Assembly: GCA_002435145.1 (NCBI GenBank)
Contig: DJLT01000119.1
Coordinates: forward strand, 1 to 63,020
Length of the DNA stretch: 63,020 bases
Origin: Neptuniibacter sp. UBA6509
GTDB lineage: Bacteria; Pseudomonadota; Gammaproteobacteria; Pseudomonadales; Balneatricaceae
Direction of reading: 5' to 3'
Each line of letters opens with the position of its first letter. Position 1 is the first letter of the stretch. The notes beneath the pieces are model-generated. The model did no database searches, was not told the DNA's origin, and was given only the letters and a program-made list of their open reading frames with translations. The translations under genes were made by a program, and so were the position numbers. Below, piece by piece: positions 45,239 through 54,423 of the stretch.

Positions 45239-45268
45239 AAAGCCGCTTAGGCTTTTTGTTTGTTTTTT
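45239..45268 (+). terminator. Terminator-like hairpin inside the BI-1 gene leader
   Basis: Stem AAAGCC/GGCTTT (45239-45244, 45250-45255), 5 nt loop, followed by TTTTTGTTTGTTTTTT. It lies upstream of the ribosome binding site and could attenuate transcription. Confidence 0.4.
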
Positions 45269-45285
45269 ATCTTAGGAGAGGTGTT

Positions 45286-45957
45286 ATGCAAACATCTATG
45301 AATTCAACAGCTGCTCGGTCGCAATCATCGGCGCTCGAGTCAAATAAAGTACTACGCAATACCTATGCATTGTTATCCCTGACTCTGCTGTTTAGTGCTA
45401 TGACTGCTGCTGGTTCTTTACTATTGCAGCTACCTCACCCCGGCATCATCATCTCTTTAGTTGGCTTTATCGGATTGTATTTCTTAACGGCTAAGTTGAG
45501 AAATAGTATTTGGGCTCTTCCATCTGTGTTCGCACTGACTGGGTTTATGGGGTACACGCTAGGGCCAATCGTTGGGCATTACTTAGCTATGCCGGGTGGC
45601 ACCTCCATCGTCATGAATGCCTTTGCCATGACAGGGATTATCTTTCTATCTTTATCCGCTTACGTACTAACGACCAAGAAGAATTTTAGTTTTATGGGTG
45701 GGTTCTTGATGGTCGGCCTTATCTTAGGTGTTGTGGGTAGTTTGGCAGCCATATTTTTTCAAATTCCTGCACTATCTTTAGCCATTTCAGCGATGTTTGT
45801 TGTGCTGATGTCTGGTTTCATTCTTTATGAAACCAGCAATATCCTTCACGGTGGCGAGACTAATTACATCATGGCAACGGTGTCGCTTTATGTATCAATC
45901 TACAATTTATTTACCAGCTTATTACACCTTCTAGGGTTTCTAGGAGGCGAGGACTGA
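45286..45957 (+). CDS. Bax inhibitor-1/YccA family membrane protein
   Basis: A 223-residue protein with seven hydrophobic segments. The family signature motifs AFAMTGIIFLSLSAYVL and FILYETSNILHGGETNYIMATVSLYVSIYNLF are obvious. YccA interacts with FtsH in E. coli and related proteins act as ion channels. ATG 45286 is preceded by AGGAGAGG; the upstream ATG/TTG codons belong to the leader. A terminator follows. Confidence 0.9.
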   Translation: MQTSMNSTAARSQSSALESNKVLRNTYALLSLTLLFSAMTAAGSLLLQLPHPGIIISLVGFIGLYFLTAKLRNSIWALPSVFALTGFMGYTLGPIVGHYLAMPGGTSIVMNAFAMTGIIFLSLSAYVLTTKKNFSFMGGFLMVGLILGVVGSLAAIFFQIPALSLAISAMFVVLMSGFILYETSNILHGGETNYIMATVSLYVSIYNLFTSLLHLLGFLGGED

Positions 45958-46001
45958 ATCATTTAGCTATGCACTTGTGATAACCCCTTGTGGGCTTTTA
46001 T

Positions 46002-46028
46002 AGGCGACTAATTTAGTCGCCTTTTTTT
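46002..46028 (+). terminator. Rho-independent terminator of the BI-1 gene
   Basis: Stem AGGCGACTA/TAGTCGCCT with a 3 nt loop and a T-run, on the plus strand. Confidence 0.88.
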
Positions 46029-46767
46029 ATTCTATCCAATTAGCAGTCGCTTGAAGTGGGGCTTTATTAGCTGTTGTGATCCATACGGCGAGGGCATAGC
46101 GCTGCTTCTCTTGTAATGATGGAAGTGTGAACTGCCAGTCATAGCTTTCTTGTTGTTTGCTTTGGTGGTGAAGAACAACAAATTGATGCAAAAAACTTCG
46201 TCCACGATTTTCCCCCGCAGTTACTTCACTGTATTGATCAAAACCTATTACGGCAACGTGAGCGGTCAATTTATGTTGTTCTTGAGGTGGCTGGTAACTT
46301 ACTTTCAGTTCTTGATTTTTAATCTTATTGCTAAGGGTTGCCTGAAGAAGGCCTCCATTTTTTTGTGTATTAGTAGGGAGTTTTCGGCTTTGAAAAAAAC
46401 CTCTCCATTCCTTTCCATCCACTAACCATCCTGGCGTGTATACACTTTTAATATTTCCATTACGTCGGTAATTGTATTGCTGTTCTTTAAATTTAGTTTG
46501 AGCAAAAGGGTCTTTCCAACCCAAGTAATCCCAATAATCGACATGAAAAGCTAAAGGTACAAAATCAGTCCATAAGTTTGGGTTATTTAAGAAGTTTCCT
46601 AAAAACTGATCTGCTGGTGGGCAGCTAGAGCAACCCTCTGATGTGTATAGCTCAATTAGCTGAGGAGGCTTGCCTTGATGCTGGAAAACTTGATCTGCAA
46701 AAGTGGGTAATGCTAGAGATAATGAGCCAAGCAATGTGAGAGTTTGTGCTATTCGACAGTTCATCAT
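46027..46767 (-). CDS. DUF1223 thioredoxin-fold protein with signal peptide
   Basis: A 246-residue exported protein of the DUF1223 family. A signal peptide ends after TFA (about residue 24). LIELYTSEGCSSCPPADQFLG carries a CxxC (CSSC) in a thioredoxin-like position; DYWDYLGWKDPFA and YTPGWLVDGKEWRG are family blocks. A redox role in the periplasm is plausible but unproven. Start could be Met1 or Met2. Same strand as the GFA gene (67 bp gap). Confidence 0.88.
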   Translation of the reverse strand: MMNCRIAQTLTLLGSLSLALPTFADQVFQHQGKPPQLIELYTSEGCSSCPPADQFLGNFLNNPNLWTDFVPLAFHVDYWDYLGWKDPFAQTKFKEQQYNYRRNGNIKSVYTPGWLVDGKEWRGFFQSRKLPTNTQKNGGLLQATLSNKIKNQELKVSYQPPQEQHKLTAHVAVIGFDQYSEVTAGENRGRSFLHQFVVLHHQSKQQESYDWQFTLPSLQEKQRYALAVWITTANKAPLQATANWIE

Positions 46768-46834
46768 GTACTCCTATGGATCTTTTTAGGACTCGTACAT
46801 GTTTGAAGAGTTCATTACTTTTAGAGAATAGAGA

Positions 46835-47344
46835 TTAATCATCGTCCAATAAACAGGCGTTACTTTTCCCCGGTAAGGTCGGGAAGGCCTTGAGTTTGTG
46901 TGGTAATTCAAACCATGGAGCACGGCTTGCCCAAAATATATTCTGTTTTGGTGTTATATTTGGGTGCTCATCTAGGGTTCCTGCTGGAATGACAATAGCC
47001 TTGCCAGTTTTGGCTAACCAAGGCAGTGTCGAACCGCAGTTTTTGCAAAATGATGTTGCGAAGTGTTTGCTAGATGCGGGTTCATAACGCGCGACCAGGT
47101 TTTCCCCTTGTGTCCAGCTAAACTGTTTTGGAGGTAAAATTATATTGCTGGCATGTGAGCTTCCCGTTGCTTTTCGGCAGCGGGAGCAGTGACAATATTG
47201 AAAAGTAAAGTAGGGAGGGCGAATCTCATAATGAACGCTGTCGCATAAACAGCTCCCATGATAGTTTTCTTGTTCAGGTATCGCCCTGTTTTTTTTATCT
47301 GTCAAAGGCTGCGACCATTGAATCCAGTTGTTTAACCAGCTCAT
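46835..47344 (-). CDS. GFA (glutathione-dependent formaldehyde-activating enzyme)-like zinc protein
   Basis: A 169-residue CENP-V/GFA domain protein. Zinc cysteines: [17 protein letters not shown] and FCKNCGSTL. The true Gfa catalyses glutathione-formaldehyde condensation, but many paralogues have unknown roles. The start ATG lies 50 bp inside the chemoreceptor gene (different frame). No good ribosome binding site is seen, so an alternative start downstream is possible, but no Met is available before the domain. Confidence 0.82.
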   Translation of the reverse strand: MSWLNNWIQWSQPLTDKKNRAIPEQENYHGSCLCDSVHYEIRPPYFTFQYCHCSRCRKATGSSHASNIILPPKQFSWTQGENLVARYEPASSKHFATSFCKNCGSTLPWLAKTGKAIVIPAGTLDEHPNITPKQNIFWASRAPWFELPHKLKAFPTLPGKSNACLLDDD

Positions 47345-48854
47345 GCAGTTCTTGGCTCGCGGCAGCTGTTTCGTCAGAGGCTTCGCTATTACGGCGGGCT
47401 AAATCTCGGATTGCAACAATGTTTGCTTGTATCTCATCGACAACAGATGATTGTTCCTCAGAGCTGCTTGCGACTTGTATACAGCGATCAGAAATATCAT
47501 TCATTGAATTTTGCAATTTTTGGAAAGCTTCATCTGCATCATTAGCGACTTCAACACTTTGTTGTGCATGGTCCCTGCTTTGTTCCATTATCTGTACGGT
47601 TTTACTCACCGCCGATTGAACTCGGTCAATTGAAGCTTCGATCTCTTGAGTTGAATTTTGAGTACGTGTTGCAAGTGTACGTACTTCATCCGCTACAACG
47701 GCAAACCCTCGCCCTGAATCACCTGCTCTTGCTGCTTCAATCGCTGCATTAAGGGCTAATAGGTTAGTTTGTTCTGCAATCTCATTGATAACAGTGACAA
47801 CATTTCCGATTGTATCCGTGTGTTGTTTAAGTTCAGTCGTTGCTTCTGTGGCGGCTTTAACTTCTGAGGATAGGTCTTTTATGTGATTGATTGTATTAAA
47901 TAGGGATTCTCTTCCCTCTTCAGAGGTTTGTCTTGCCTCTTGGGTTTTCGTCGACATGTCATTGGTATTGCCTGCAATTTCTTGTGAAGCGCAGGCCATT
48001 TGGTGAACGGCTGCCGCTACCATATCACTCTCTTTATCTTGCTGACTGATGCCTTCGTTTGTTTGGCGAATAGCGCTTTCTGTTACATTAATGGCTTGAT
48101 CTATTGTGTGGCTTACATCGCCTAAACGGGTAAGAACGGTTGTATTACGTGCTTCATTCATCTGTAGAGCAAGATCAACTTCACCAAATTCATCTTGGCG
48201 TGGGCAATACATTAATTGGATAAGGGGGTTGCTGAATCTAGATCTCGCTCGTGAAGAGAGTTCGTTAATAGGCGAAATAAGGCGAAACAGTAAACCTGAT
48301 AGAAGTACTTCTGTTGCAGCCACAATTCCTAGTACAGTTAAGCTAGCGCCTGCAGTCCATGCTCCTACTAAGCTAAGTATGCAGATAAGGGCAAAAAGCA
48401 TTAAGGTTTGTGAACTGGTGGATCTAAGCTTCAAAGCCTTGCCCGCTTTACCTGCATTAGCGACTGCGTAAATTACTTCTGCTTTGGCAACTTGAGCCGC
48501 ACTGGGTTTAAAGCGTACAGATTGATAGCCTACTTTTTGGCCTTTTTCATAAAGAGGGGTGACATATGCGTCAACCCAATAGTGATCTCCGTTTTTGCAG
48601 CGATTCTTTACAATGCCTCGCCAAGCTTGATCACCTTTTAAGGAATCCCATAGGTTGCCAAATGCAGCAGGCGGGACATCGGGATGGCGGACAATATTAT
48701 GTGCTTTGCCTATAAGTTCCTCTTCTACAAACCCCGATATGTCACAAAATACTTGGTTGACGTAGGTGATACGGCCTTTAAGGTCTGTTGTTGATATAAT
48801 TCGTTGGCCTTCAGGCAAAATAACTTCACGTCCAGTGACCGGCATTTTTTTCAT
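47295..48854 (-). CDS. Aer-like PAS-domain chemoreceptor
   Basis: A 519-residue methyl-accepting protein without a periplasmic domain. The N-terminal PAS domain (about 15-115) resembles E. coli Aer ([47 protein letters not shown]), which binds FAD and senses redox/oxygen. There are two membrane segments (about 150-190), then a signalling domain with the conserved tip ... [24 protein letters not shown]. Its 3' end overlaps the GFA start by 50 bp. Probably an aerotaxis receptor; FAD binding is inferred. Confidence 0.92.
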   Translation of the reverse strand: MKKMPVTGREVILPEGQRIISTTDLKGRITYVNQVFCDISGFVEEELIGKAHNIVRHPDVPPAAFGNLWDSLKGDQAWRGIVKNRCKNGDHYWVDAYVTPLYEKGQKVGYQSVRFKPSAAQVAKAEVIYAVANAGKAGKALKLRSTSSQTLMLFALICILSLVGAWTAGASLTVLGIVAATEVLLSGLLFRLISPINELSSRARSRFSNPLIQLMYCPRQDEFGEVDLALQMNEARNTTVLTRLGDVSHTIDQAINVTESAIRQTNEGISQQDKESDMVAAAVHQMACASQEIAGNTNDMSTKTQEARQTSEEGRESLFNTINHIKDLSSEVKAATEATTELKQHTDTIGNVVTVINEIAEQTNLLALNAAIEAARAGDSGRGFAVVADEVRTLATRTQNSTQEIEASIDRVQSAVSKTVQIMEQSRDHAQQSVEVANDADEAFQKLQNSMNDISDRCIQVASSSEEQSSVVDEIQANIVAIRDLARRNSEASDETAAASQELHELVKQLDSMVAAFDR

Positions 48855-49101
48855 AGATTAAGTCCTTAATTGTCAGCTAGGCGAATATTGTATAAATGTA
48901 ATAAATGAACAGTTGGGAAAAACGTAAGTTTGCACATTAAACAGTATCGTTTCCCTGATATAGATAATAGTTATAGCTGTTTTTTACTTATTTCGCTTAC
49001 AAGAAAATAGAATAAAGGCTCCATAATGTGAAAATATTTATATATTTATGTTTTGTTGAAGCTCTGTGAATAGTTAAATAGTAATAATTTAGGGGTAGCA
49101 G

Positions 49102-49500
49102 ATGTCATTTTGTCTAGAATTTAAGGTACGTGATTACGAATGTGATCTGCAAGGTATTGTTAATAATGGTGTTTATTTTAATTATTTGGAACATGCTCGT
49201 CATGAGTATCTGTTGGCGCAAGGAATTGATTTTGCGGAGTTGACGGCTAAAAAAATTCATTTAGTCGTGGTGCGTTCTGAGATGGATTATAAGCAGTCAC
49301 TTACAAGTGGTGATCGTTTTGAAGTTCGCGTATCTGTTGAGCGTGTGAGCAAAGTGAAATTTGGTTTTAGGCAAGAGGTGATTCGACTAAGTGATGGAAA
49401 GGTTGCATTGCAGGCACTTGTTATTGGTACCGCTCTGAATGAGAGAGGCAGGCCTTTTATTCTGCCGGAGATAGAGACGATGATAGGGGCTGTAGATTAA
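49102..49500 (+). CDS. Hot-dog-fold acyl-CoA thioesterase (4HBT)
   Basis: A 132-residue 4-hydroxybenzoyl-CoA thioesterase-like protein. The N-terminal [26 protein letters not shown] has the family catalytic Asp (D15) and active-site helix; [11 protein letters not shown] is the second block. Coupled to the desaturase-like gene by the TAATG junction, suggesting a lipid-related unit. The acyl substrate is unknown. Confidence 0.88.
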   Translation: MSFCLEFKVRDYECDLQGIVNNGVYFNYLEHARHEYLLAQGIDFAELTAKKIHLVVVRSEMDYKQSLTSGDRFEVRVSVERVSKVKFGFRQEVIRLSDGKVALQALVIGTALNERGRPFILPEIETMIGAVD

Positions 49501-50321
49501 TGCTTAGCTGGGATGCTTGGTTATTAGAAAATGAATTGAGTGTGCGCTTGTTTTTTTTCTTTGGCATCTTATGTTTGATGGCGACTTGGGAAGGGCTTAA
49601 ACCTTGTCGCGAGTTGCACTATTCGCGTTGGTATCGATGGCGTAATAATCTGGCATTAGTGTTTGTTAATAGTTTGATACTCAGGCTTCTCTTCCCTGTT
49701 GCGGCAGCGGGTGTTGCTCTCTCAATGGAGCGGCAAGGGTATGGGTTATTGAATCAATTTGAACTGCCGTTGGTGATTAGTGTTTTCGTAGCTGTCATTC
49801 TATTAGATTTTTTGATTTACGCTCAACATGTGTTGTTCCATAAAGTTCCGATATTATGGGCGCTGCATAAGGTTCATCATGCGGACCCTGATTATGATGT
49901 AACGACGGGGGCACGCTTTCATCCGATCGAAATCATTCTATCGATGCTGATTAAGATGCTGGCCATTGTTGCATTGGGTCCTTCAGCGGTTGCAGTGATA
50001 GTGTTTGAGATATTGTTAAACGGATCTGCAATGTTCAATCATAGTAATATTAGTTTACCTACTCTTGTGGATAAGTTTGTTCGTATTCTATTTGTAACCC
50101 CTGATATGCACCGAGTTCATCATTCGCAGAAAAGGTATGAAACAGATAGTAATTATGGTTTTTCTTTGTCTTGCTGGGATCGGATTTTTAAAACCTACAG
50201 GCCTTACCCGGAAGATGGGCAGCTAGGAATGAAGATCGGTTTAACTGAATTACAAGCCCCAGAGTCTATTTGTTCACTTAGGGGTATGTTAATCCTACCG
50301 TTTAAACGTCCTTCAAAATGA
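49500..50321 (+). CDS. Sterol desaturase / fatty acid hydroxylase superfamily protein
   Basis: A 273-residue membrane protein of the di-iron hydroxylase family. Membrane segments at about 15-35, 55-80, 85-110 and 155-175; the histidine boxes are HVLFH, HKVHHADP and HRVHHSQ (with HPIE between). These ligate the di-iron centre that oxidises lipids. The start overlaps the thioesterase stop. It converges on the IlvY-like gene (4 bp between stops). Substrate unknown. Confidence 0.9.
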   Translation: MLSWDAWLLENELSVRLFFFFGILCLMATWEGLKPCRELHYSRWYRWRNNLALVFVNSLILRLLFPVAAAGVALSMERQGYGLLNQFELPLVISVFVAVILLDFLIYAQHVLFHKVPILWALHKVHHADPDYDVTTGARFHPIEIILSMLIKMLAIVALGPSAVAVIVFEILLNGSAMFNHSNISLPTLVDKFVRILFVTPDMHRVHHSQKRYETDSNYGFSLSCWDRIFKTYRPYPEDGQLGMKIGLTELQAPESICSLRGMLILPFKRPSK

Positions 50322-50325
50322 TTTT

Positions 50326-51204
50326 TTACAGTTCCGATTTGAGTTGTGCCCAGAAAGCCCTAATGAGAGGGCTTTTTAGTTTCTTTTCTAAAGTAACGAT
50401 GCCTACCTCATAAGGTTTGAGTGATGGCGTTATATCTAGGACTTCGACTGTATTCGCAAGCGGACTATTTTCTAAGACTATTTTCGGTACAACACCCACT
50501 CCGAAACCTAGACTGACCATACTAACAATCGCCTCGTTGCCTGCTACTTGAGCGTAAATTAAAGGCTTGCAGTTTTGTTCTTTAAACCAGCGATCGACTC
50601 GTTTTCGTGCGACCCCCTCTTCTGACAAAATCATGGGTGTTTTGTCATCGAGTATAGGTAAAGTTGAGTGCTTACCCTCGATTCCTTGTTTAGGTGCGAT
50701 AAAGAGTAAAGGGGAGAGTGCAATGCTTTTGAAGGCCAAGCCTGTAGGCAATGTATCGGGTTTTGCTGCAATTGCAAAATCTTCATCACCTGAAATAACG
50801 CGGTTAATGGCTGGATCAGGATCTCCTGTATGGAGTTTGATTTCGATTTTTGGATAGTTTCGTCTGAATTCACTCAATATATTAAATAGGAAGCTGTAGC
50901 TAGCAGTGACTGAGCAATACATGCTGATTTCACCTTGCAGTTCACCGGTCCGTTCCATCAGCTGGGTGCGTAAAGTGTCCCATTGAGCAAGAGAGTCGCG
51001 TGCATAGGTTAAAAAAATCTCTCCTTCAGGCGTTAAAGCTACGCTTCTGTTATCTCTTTCAAATAAGCAAGAGCCAGCTTCCTCTTCAAGCTGTTTGATG
51101 CTGCGACTTAGAGCTGACGGGCTGATATGAGAAGCTTCGCTTGCACGGCCAAAGTGCAGGGTGTCAGCTAATTGAATGAACTGGCGTAGTTGTTTGATAT
51201 CCAT
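50326..51204 (-). CDS. ilvY: IlvY-like LysR-family regulator
   Basis: A 292-residue LysR regulator whose N-terminal HTH (FGRASEASHISPSALSRSIKQLEEE) and downstream blocks (SVTASYSFL, KLHTGDPDPAINRV, AIAAKPDTLP, AVAGNEAIVSMVSLGFGVGVVPKIVLENSP matching E. coli IlvY's MVSMVALGCGVALLPEVVLENSP) identify the IlvY group, which in E. coli activates ilvC with acetolactate or acetohydroxybutyrate. ilvC is not adjacent. It faces a patatin-like gene across 156 bp, so its target here is open. Confidence 0.88.
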   Translation of the reverse strand: MDIKQLRQFIQLADTLHFGRASEASHISPSALSRSIKQLEEEAGSCLFERDNRSVALTPEGEIFLTYARDSLAQWDTLRTQLMERTGELQGEISMYCSVTASYSFLFNILSEFRRNYPKIEIKLHTGDPDPAINRVISGDEDFAIAAKPDTLPTGLAFKSIALSPLLFIAPKQGIEGKHSTLPILDDKTPMILSEEGVARKRVDRWFKEQNCKPLIYAQVAGNEAIVSMVSLGFGVGVVPKIVLENSPLANTVEVLDITPSLKPYEVGIVTLEKKLKSPLIRAFWAQLKSEL

Positions 51205-51312
51205 CTATCTATTATTGCGTATAACGAAATATAAGTCATGGTTTATGCTGATTATCGGGATCTTGGCGTTTTAAATTATTAATTGTGTGTTTTTTATACA
51301 GCTTTTGTGTTT

Positions 51313-51340
51313 TGTTATGCTAGTGTTGTGCAGTGCACAA
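51313..51340 (+). promoter_or_regulatory. Candidate extended -10 promoter and operator of the patatin gene
   Basis: TGTTATGCT (51313-51321) is an extended -10 (TGn plus TATGCT). Immediately downstream is the perfect dyad TTGTGCA-G-TGCACAA (51326-51340), which contains T-N11-A, the LysR half-site pattern. Transcription would start inside the dyad, so binding there would be expected to repress or modulate it. Confidence 0.4.
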
Positions 51341-51360
51341 TAACTTAATGGGGGCTTAGG

Positions 51361-52359
51361 ATGGCTAAATCATTGAACTTAGCATTACAAGGTGGCGGGG
51401 CTCATGGTGCATTTGCTTGGGGTGTATTAGATCGTCTATTAGAAGAGGATTTTAAACCTAAGGCGATTTCAGGAACAAGTGCAGGCGCTATGAATGCAAT
51501 TCTCTTAGCTCAGGGGTGGCAAAATGGAGGAGCTCTAGGCGCCAAGGCATTATTAGATAAGTTTTGGTTAGAGGTGTCTCTGAACTCACCTTCAGAGTTG
51601 CTTGGATCACAACTTCCTGATGCGCAAGTGACCTCTATGACAGGTTGGGTAATGGATGTTTTACGTTACATATCTCCCTATGACCTGAACCCATTGGATA
51701 TAAACCCATTACGTTACTTACTTGATGAGATTGTTGATTTTGAAGCGCTTAGAGAAAGTAATGCTATTAAGTTATTTATTGCTGCCACAGATGTTGCCAG
51801 TGGCAAAATCAGATTGTTTCGAGAGCATGAATTAACAGTAGAGCACGCTTTAGCTTCTGCGTGTTTACCTACATTGCATCAGGCAATAGAAATCGATGGA
51901 AAGCACTATTGGGATGGTGGCTTTTCGGGAAATCCAGCGGTTTATCCTCTCATCTATGACTGTCATGAAGATGATATTTTGATGGTTTTATTACAGCCAA
52001 TACAAGGAAGGGAGTTACCGACTAGCTCACATGCTATTAATCAGCGCATAACTGAATTAGGTTTCCATAGTACTTTTTTACGTGAGATGCGTGCAATTAG
52101 CTATACCGTAGAGCAAGCGAAAGAGCAGTATTTTGCGTTAAGTGGAATAGAACGACGCTTTAGGCGCCTACGCTTTCATTTGATTGAATCAGATGAGGTG
52201 TTATCTTCATTGGAGCAGTCAAGTAAATACGATACTCGTCAGGCATTTCTGCAGGAATTGAAAGCCTTTGGACGCTTGAAAGCAGAGCATTGGATCGACA
52301 GTAACTGGCGAGATATCGGACAGCGCTCGACTTGTGATCTTAAGTCACTTTTTTTATAG
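51361..52359 (+). CDS. Patatin-like phospholipase
   Basis: A 332-residue cytosolic lipid acyl hydrolase. Oxyanion loop GGGAHG (11-16), nucleophile S40 in GTSAG and catalytic D185 in YWDGGFSGN form the Ser-Asp dyad. No signal peptide or TM is evident, so it acts in the cytoplasm on membrane lipid. It stands next to a GATase gene and divergent from the IlvY-like regulator. Confidence 0.92.
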   Translation: MAKSLNLALQGGGAHGAFAWGVLDRLLEEDFKPKAISGTSAGAMNAILLAQGWQNGGALGAKALLDKFWLEVSLNSPSELLGSQLPDAQVTSMTGWVMDVLRYISPYDLNPLDINPLRYLLDEIVDFEALRESNAIKLFIAATDVASGKIRLFREHELTVEHALASACLPTLHQAIEIDGKHYWDGGFSGNPAVYPLIYDCHEDDILMVLLQPIQGRELPTSSHAINQRITELGFHSTFLREMRAISYTVEQAKEQYFALSGIERRFRRLRFHLIESDEVLSSLEQSSKYDTRQAFLQELKAFGRLKAEHWIDSNWRDIGQRSTCDLKSLFL

Positions 52360-52389
52360 ATAACCAGTTTTATTATATAGGGTGTATAG

Positions 52390-53145
52390 ATGGCAACAAA
52401 GCGTCATATGTTGAAGCTCCTATTGCTTCAAATACGCAATGATGAGCAAGTTTGTAATGAGGAACTGGCAAGCTTCGCGCGTTTCTGTGATGTGAATATA
52501 GAGCAAATAGATGTGTTAAACGTATTTGAGACACCGAATTTCTCTGAGTACGTAGCAGATGAATATGATGGCCTACTTGTCGGTGGTGCCAGTGATGCAA
52601 ATGTTCTAATGCCTGAGAAGTATCCGTTTGTGATGGATTGCCAGTTATTATTAGCCCATTGTGCAGAACAGGCTAAGCCGGTGTTTGCATCTTGTTTTGG
52701 ATTTCAATTAGCTGTTTTAGCACTCGGTGGCGAAATTCAGCATAAAGAGAATGATTATGAAATGGGTACAGTGCCTATTTCGCTAGAATATAGTGTATGG
52801 CAAGACTCCATCTTTCGAGACACTCCGGATAACTTCTACGCCGTCTCCGTACATAAACAGTACGCAGCAAGATTACCTAAATCTTGTATATCTCTGGCGT
52901 ACACCGACCAGTGTATCCATGCATTTAAAGTGGAAGGGAAGCCTTTTTGGGGATTTCAGTTTCATCCAGAGGTTGATAAAAAAACCTTGGTGGAGCGATT
53001 AACGTTCTACAAAAATAAATATACTGAAAATGATAATCACCTAGAGTTAGTGCTTGCTACTGCTGAGGAAACACCGCAATCTAATGCTCTGTTAGGAAAG
53101 TTTGTTCAGCGGATTCTAATTGATCAAGAGCACCTTGAAAGTTGA
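52390..53145 (+). CDS. Class I glutamine amidotransferase-like protein
   Basis: A 251-residue GATase1 domain without a synthetase partner. Nucleophile C102 in FASCFGFQLAVLALGG and the His-Glu pair H192-E194 in GFQFHPEV make a complete catalytic triad. This is the GuaA/PuuD-like stand-alone type, which may use ammonia for another substrate or hydrolyse a gamma-glutamyl compound. It starts 31 bp after the patatin gene. Function not established. Confidence 0.85.
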   Translation: MATKRHMLKLLLLQIRNDEQVCNEELASFARFCDVNIEQIDVLNVFETPNFSEYVADEYDGLLVGGASDANVLMPEKYPFVMDCQLLLAHCAEQAKPVFASCFGFQLAVLALGGEIQHKENDYEMGTVPISLEYSVWQDSIFRDTPDNFYAVSVHKQYAARLPKSCISLAYTDQCIHAFKVEGKPFWGFQFHPEVDKKTLVERLTFYKNKYTENDNHLELVLATAEETPQSNALLGKFVQRILIDQEHLES

Positions 53146-53226
53146 ATTTTTTTGATGAAAATAGCTTCCTAGCGCAGTGCGCAGTAGAATACCCTTTTTC
53201 TTGCTAACTGGATGACTTAAATAGCA

Positions 53227-53982
53227 ATGAGTGAATCTCAGAATAATGATAATCAGGAACCGATAAAGCCCCGTAGTCGAGGCATTTATTTACTGCCCAA
53301 TTTGTTTACAACGGGTGCACTATTTTCTGGTTTTTACGCCGTTGTTGCGAGCATGAATGGCCATTTTGAAAATGCAGCAGTGGCTATTTTTGTGGCAATG
53401 GTTCTGGATGGTCTGGATGGCCGAGTTGCGCGTATGACTAATACATCCAGTGCTTTTGGTGCAGAGTATGATTCATTAGCGGATATGGTGTCTTTTGGTG
53501 TCGCGCCCTCGTTAGTCGTATTTAATTGGGTATTAGATGATATTGGCAAGTTAGGCTGGTTTGCCGCATTTTTATATGTAGCGGGTGCCGCACTGAGGTT
53601 GGCTCGCTTTAATACCCAAATTGGCTCAACAGATAAACGTTATTTTATTGGTTTGCCGAGTCCGGCAGCGGCAGCGGCCGTTGCCGGTTTGGTTTGGGCT
53701 GCAACGGAATATGAAGTTGATGGTGCTCCATATGCTTATTTAGTGGCAGGTTATGTTGCTTTAGTCGGTGTATTGATGGTGAGTAATGTCCTTTATTACA
53801 GTTTTAAGGATGTAAGCTTAAAAGAAAAGGTACCTTTCCTTATTTTAGCTGGAATTGTTTTGGCATTAGCGGTTATTTCTATAAGTCCTCCCGTTATTCT
53901 TTGGATAATCTTTCTGGCTTATGCCGTATCAGGTCCCTTGTTATGGGTGATGCGGAAAACCAAGCAGAAGCCGAGTGCATAA
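53227..53982 (+). CDS. pssA: CDP-diacylglycerol--serine O-phosphatidyltransferase
   Basis: A 251-residue membrane enzyme making phosphatidylserine. The CDP-alcohol motif DG-x2-AR-x8-G-x3-D-x3-D is at D64-D86 (the last two Asp are D82 and D86). About seven to eight membrane segments and a soluble basic N-terminus are as usual for the type II (integral) PssA. Terminator immediately downstream. Confidence 0.95.
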   Translation: MSESQNNDNQEPIKPRSRGIYLLPNLFTTGALFSGFYAVVASMNGHFENAAVAIFVAMVLDGLDGRVARMTNTSSAFGAEYDSLADMVSFGVAPSLVVFNWVLDDIGKLGWFAAFLYVAGAALRLARFNTQIGSTDKRYFIGLPSPAAAAAVAGLVWAATEYEVDGAPYAYLVAGYVALVGVLMVSNVLYYSFKDVSLKEKVPFLILAGIVLALAVISISPPVILWIIFLAYAVSGPLLWVMRKTKQKPSA

Positions 53983-53986
53983 TTTT

Positions 53987-54020
53987 TAAAAAACGGCCTT
54001 CATATGAAGGCCGTTTTTTT
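53987..54020 (+). terminator. Rho-independent terminator of pssA
   Basis: Palindrome AACGGCCTTCAT/ATGAAGGCCGTT (53992-54015) followed by a T-run, starting just past the pssA stop. Confidence 0.9.
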
Positions 54021-54088
54021 ATTTCCCACACCTTCATCAATTTTGTCCTATACCTTTATGTAGATTACATATTAGGAGGGCCGTATTG

Positions 54089-54202
54089 ATGAAGTTCTCT
54101 CTCGAAGTAAAAAGAGCGTCACGGATTTTATTTTTAACCGTTATTTTTTTGCTTTCTATCATGTTGTTAATGAGCTCAATATTTATGCTCACCGAGATCT
54201 GA
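54089..54202 (+). CDS. Very small membrane protein (37 residues)
   Basis: A 37-residue protein with a basic, charged start (KFSLEVKRASR) and one hydrophobic helix (about 14-33). A strong AGGAGGG ribosome binding site (54074-54080) lies 8 bp upstream, so translation is likely. It is directly upstream of DUF2970 and the cox locus. I recognise no family. Confidence 0.55.
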   Translation: MKFSLEVKRASRILFLTVIFLLSIMLLMSSIFMLTEI

Positions 54203-54205
54203 TTA

Positions 54206-54412
54206 GTGTCCCGGATACAAAATGAGCCTCGCTGGATTGATGTCATATTGAGTGTGTTGGCAGCTTTCTTCGGGGTTCAAACAAAGCGTAATCATGAACG
54301 TGATTCTATGACGGATAGTTATTGGCGATACATAGTTATAGGCCTTGTGTTATTGCTTGCCTTTATTGCTGTGATCTACCTCTTAGTCAAACTTACTTTA
54401 GCTTATCTCTAA
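54206..54412 (+). CDS. DUF2970 small membrane protein
   Basis: A 68-residue protein with SVLAAFFGVQTKRNHERD, the DUF2970 signature, and one TM helix (about 41-66). Starts at GTG 54206, 4 bp after the preceding small gene, so they are probably cotranslated. Commonly found beside cox genes in marine gammaproteobacteria; function unknown. Confidence 0.85.
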   Translation: MSRIQNEPRWIDVILSVLAAFFGVQTKRNHERDSMTDSYWRYIVIGLVLLLAFIAVIYLLVKLTLAYL

Positions 54413-54423
54413 GCGTTCTTTTC

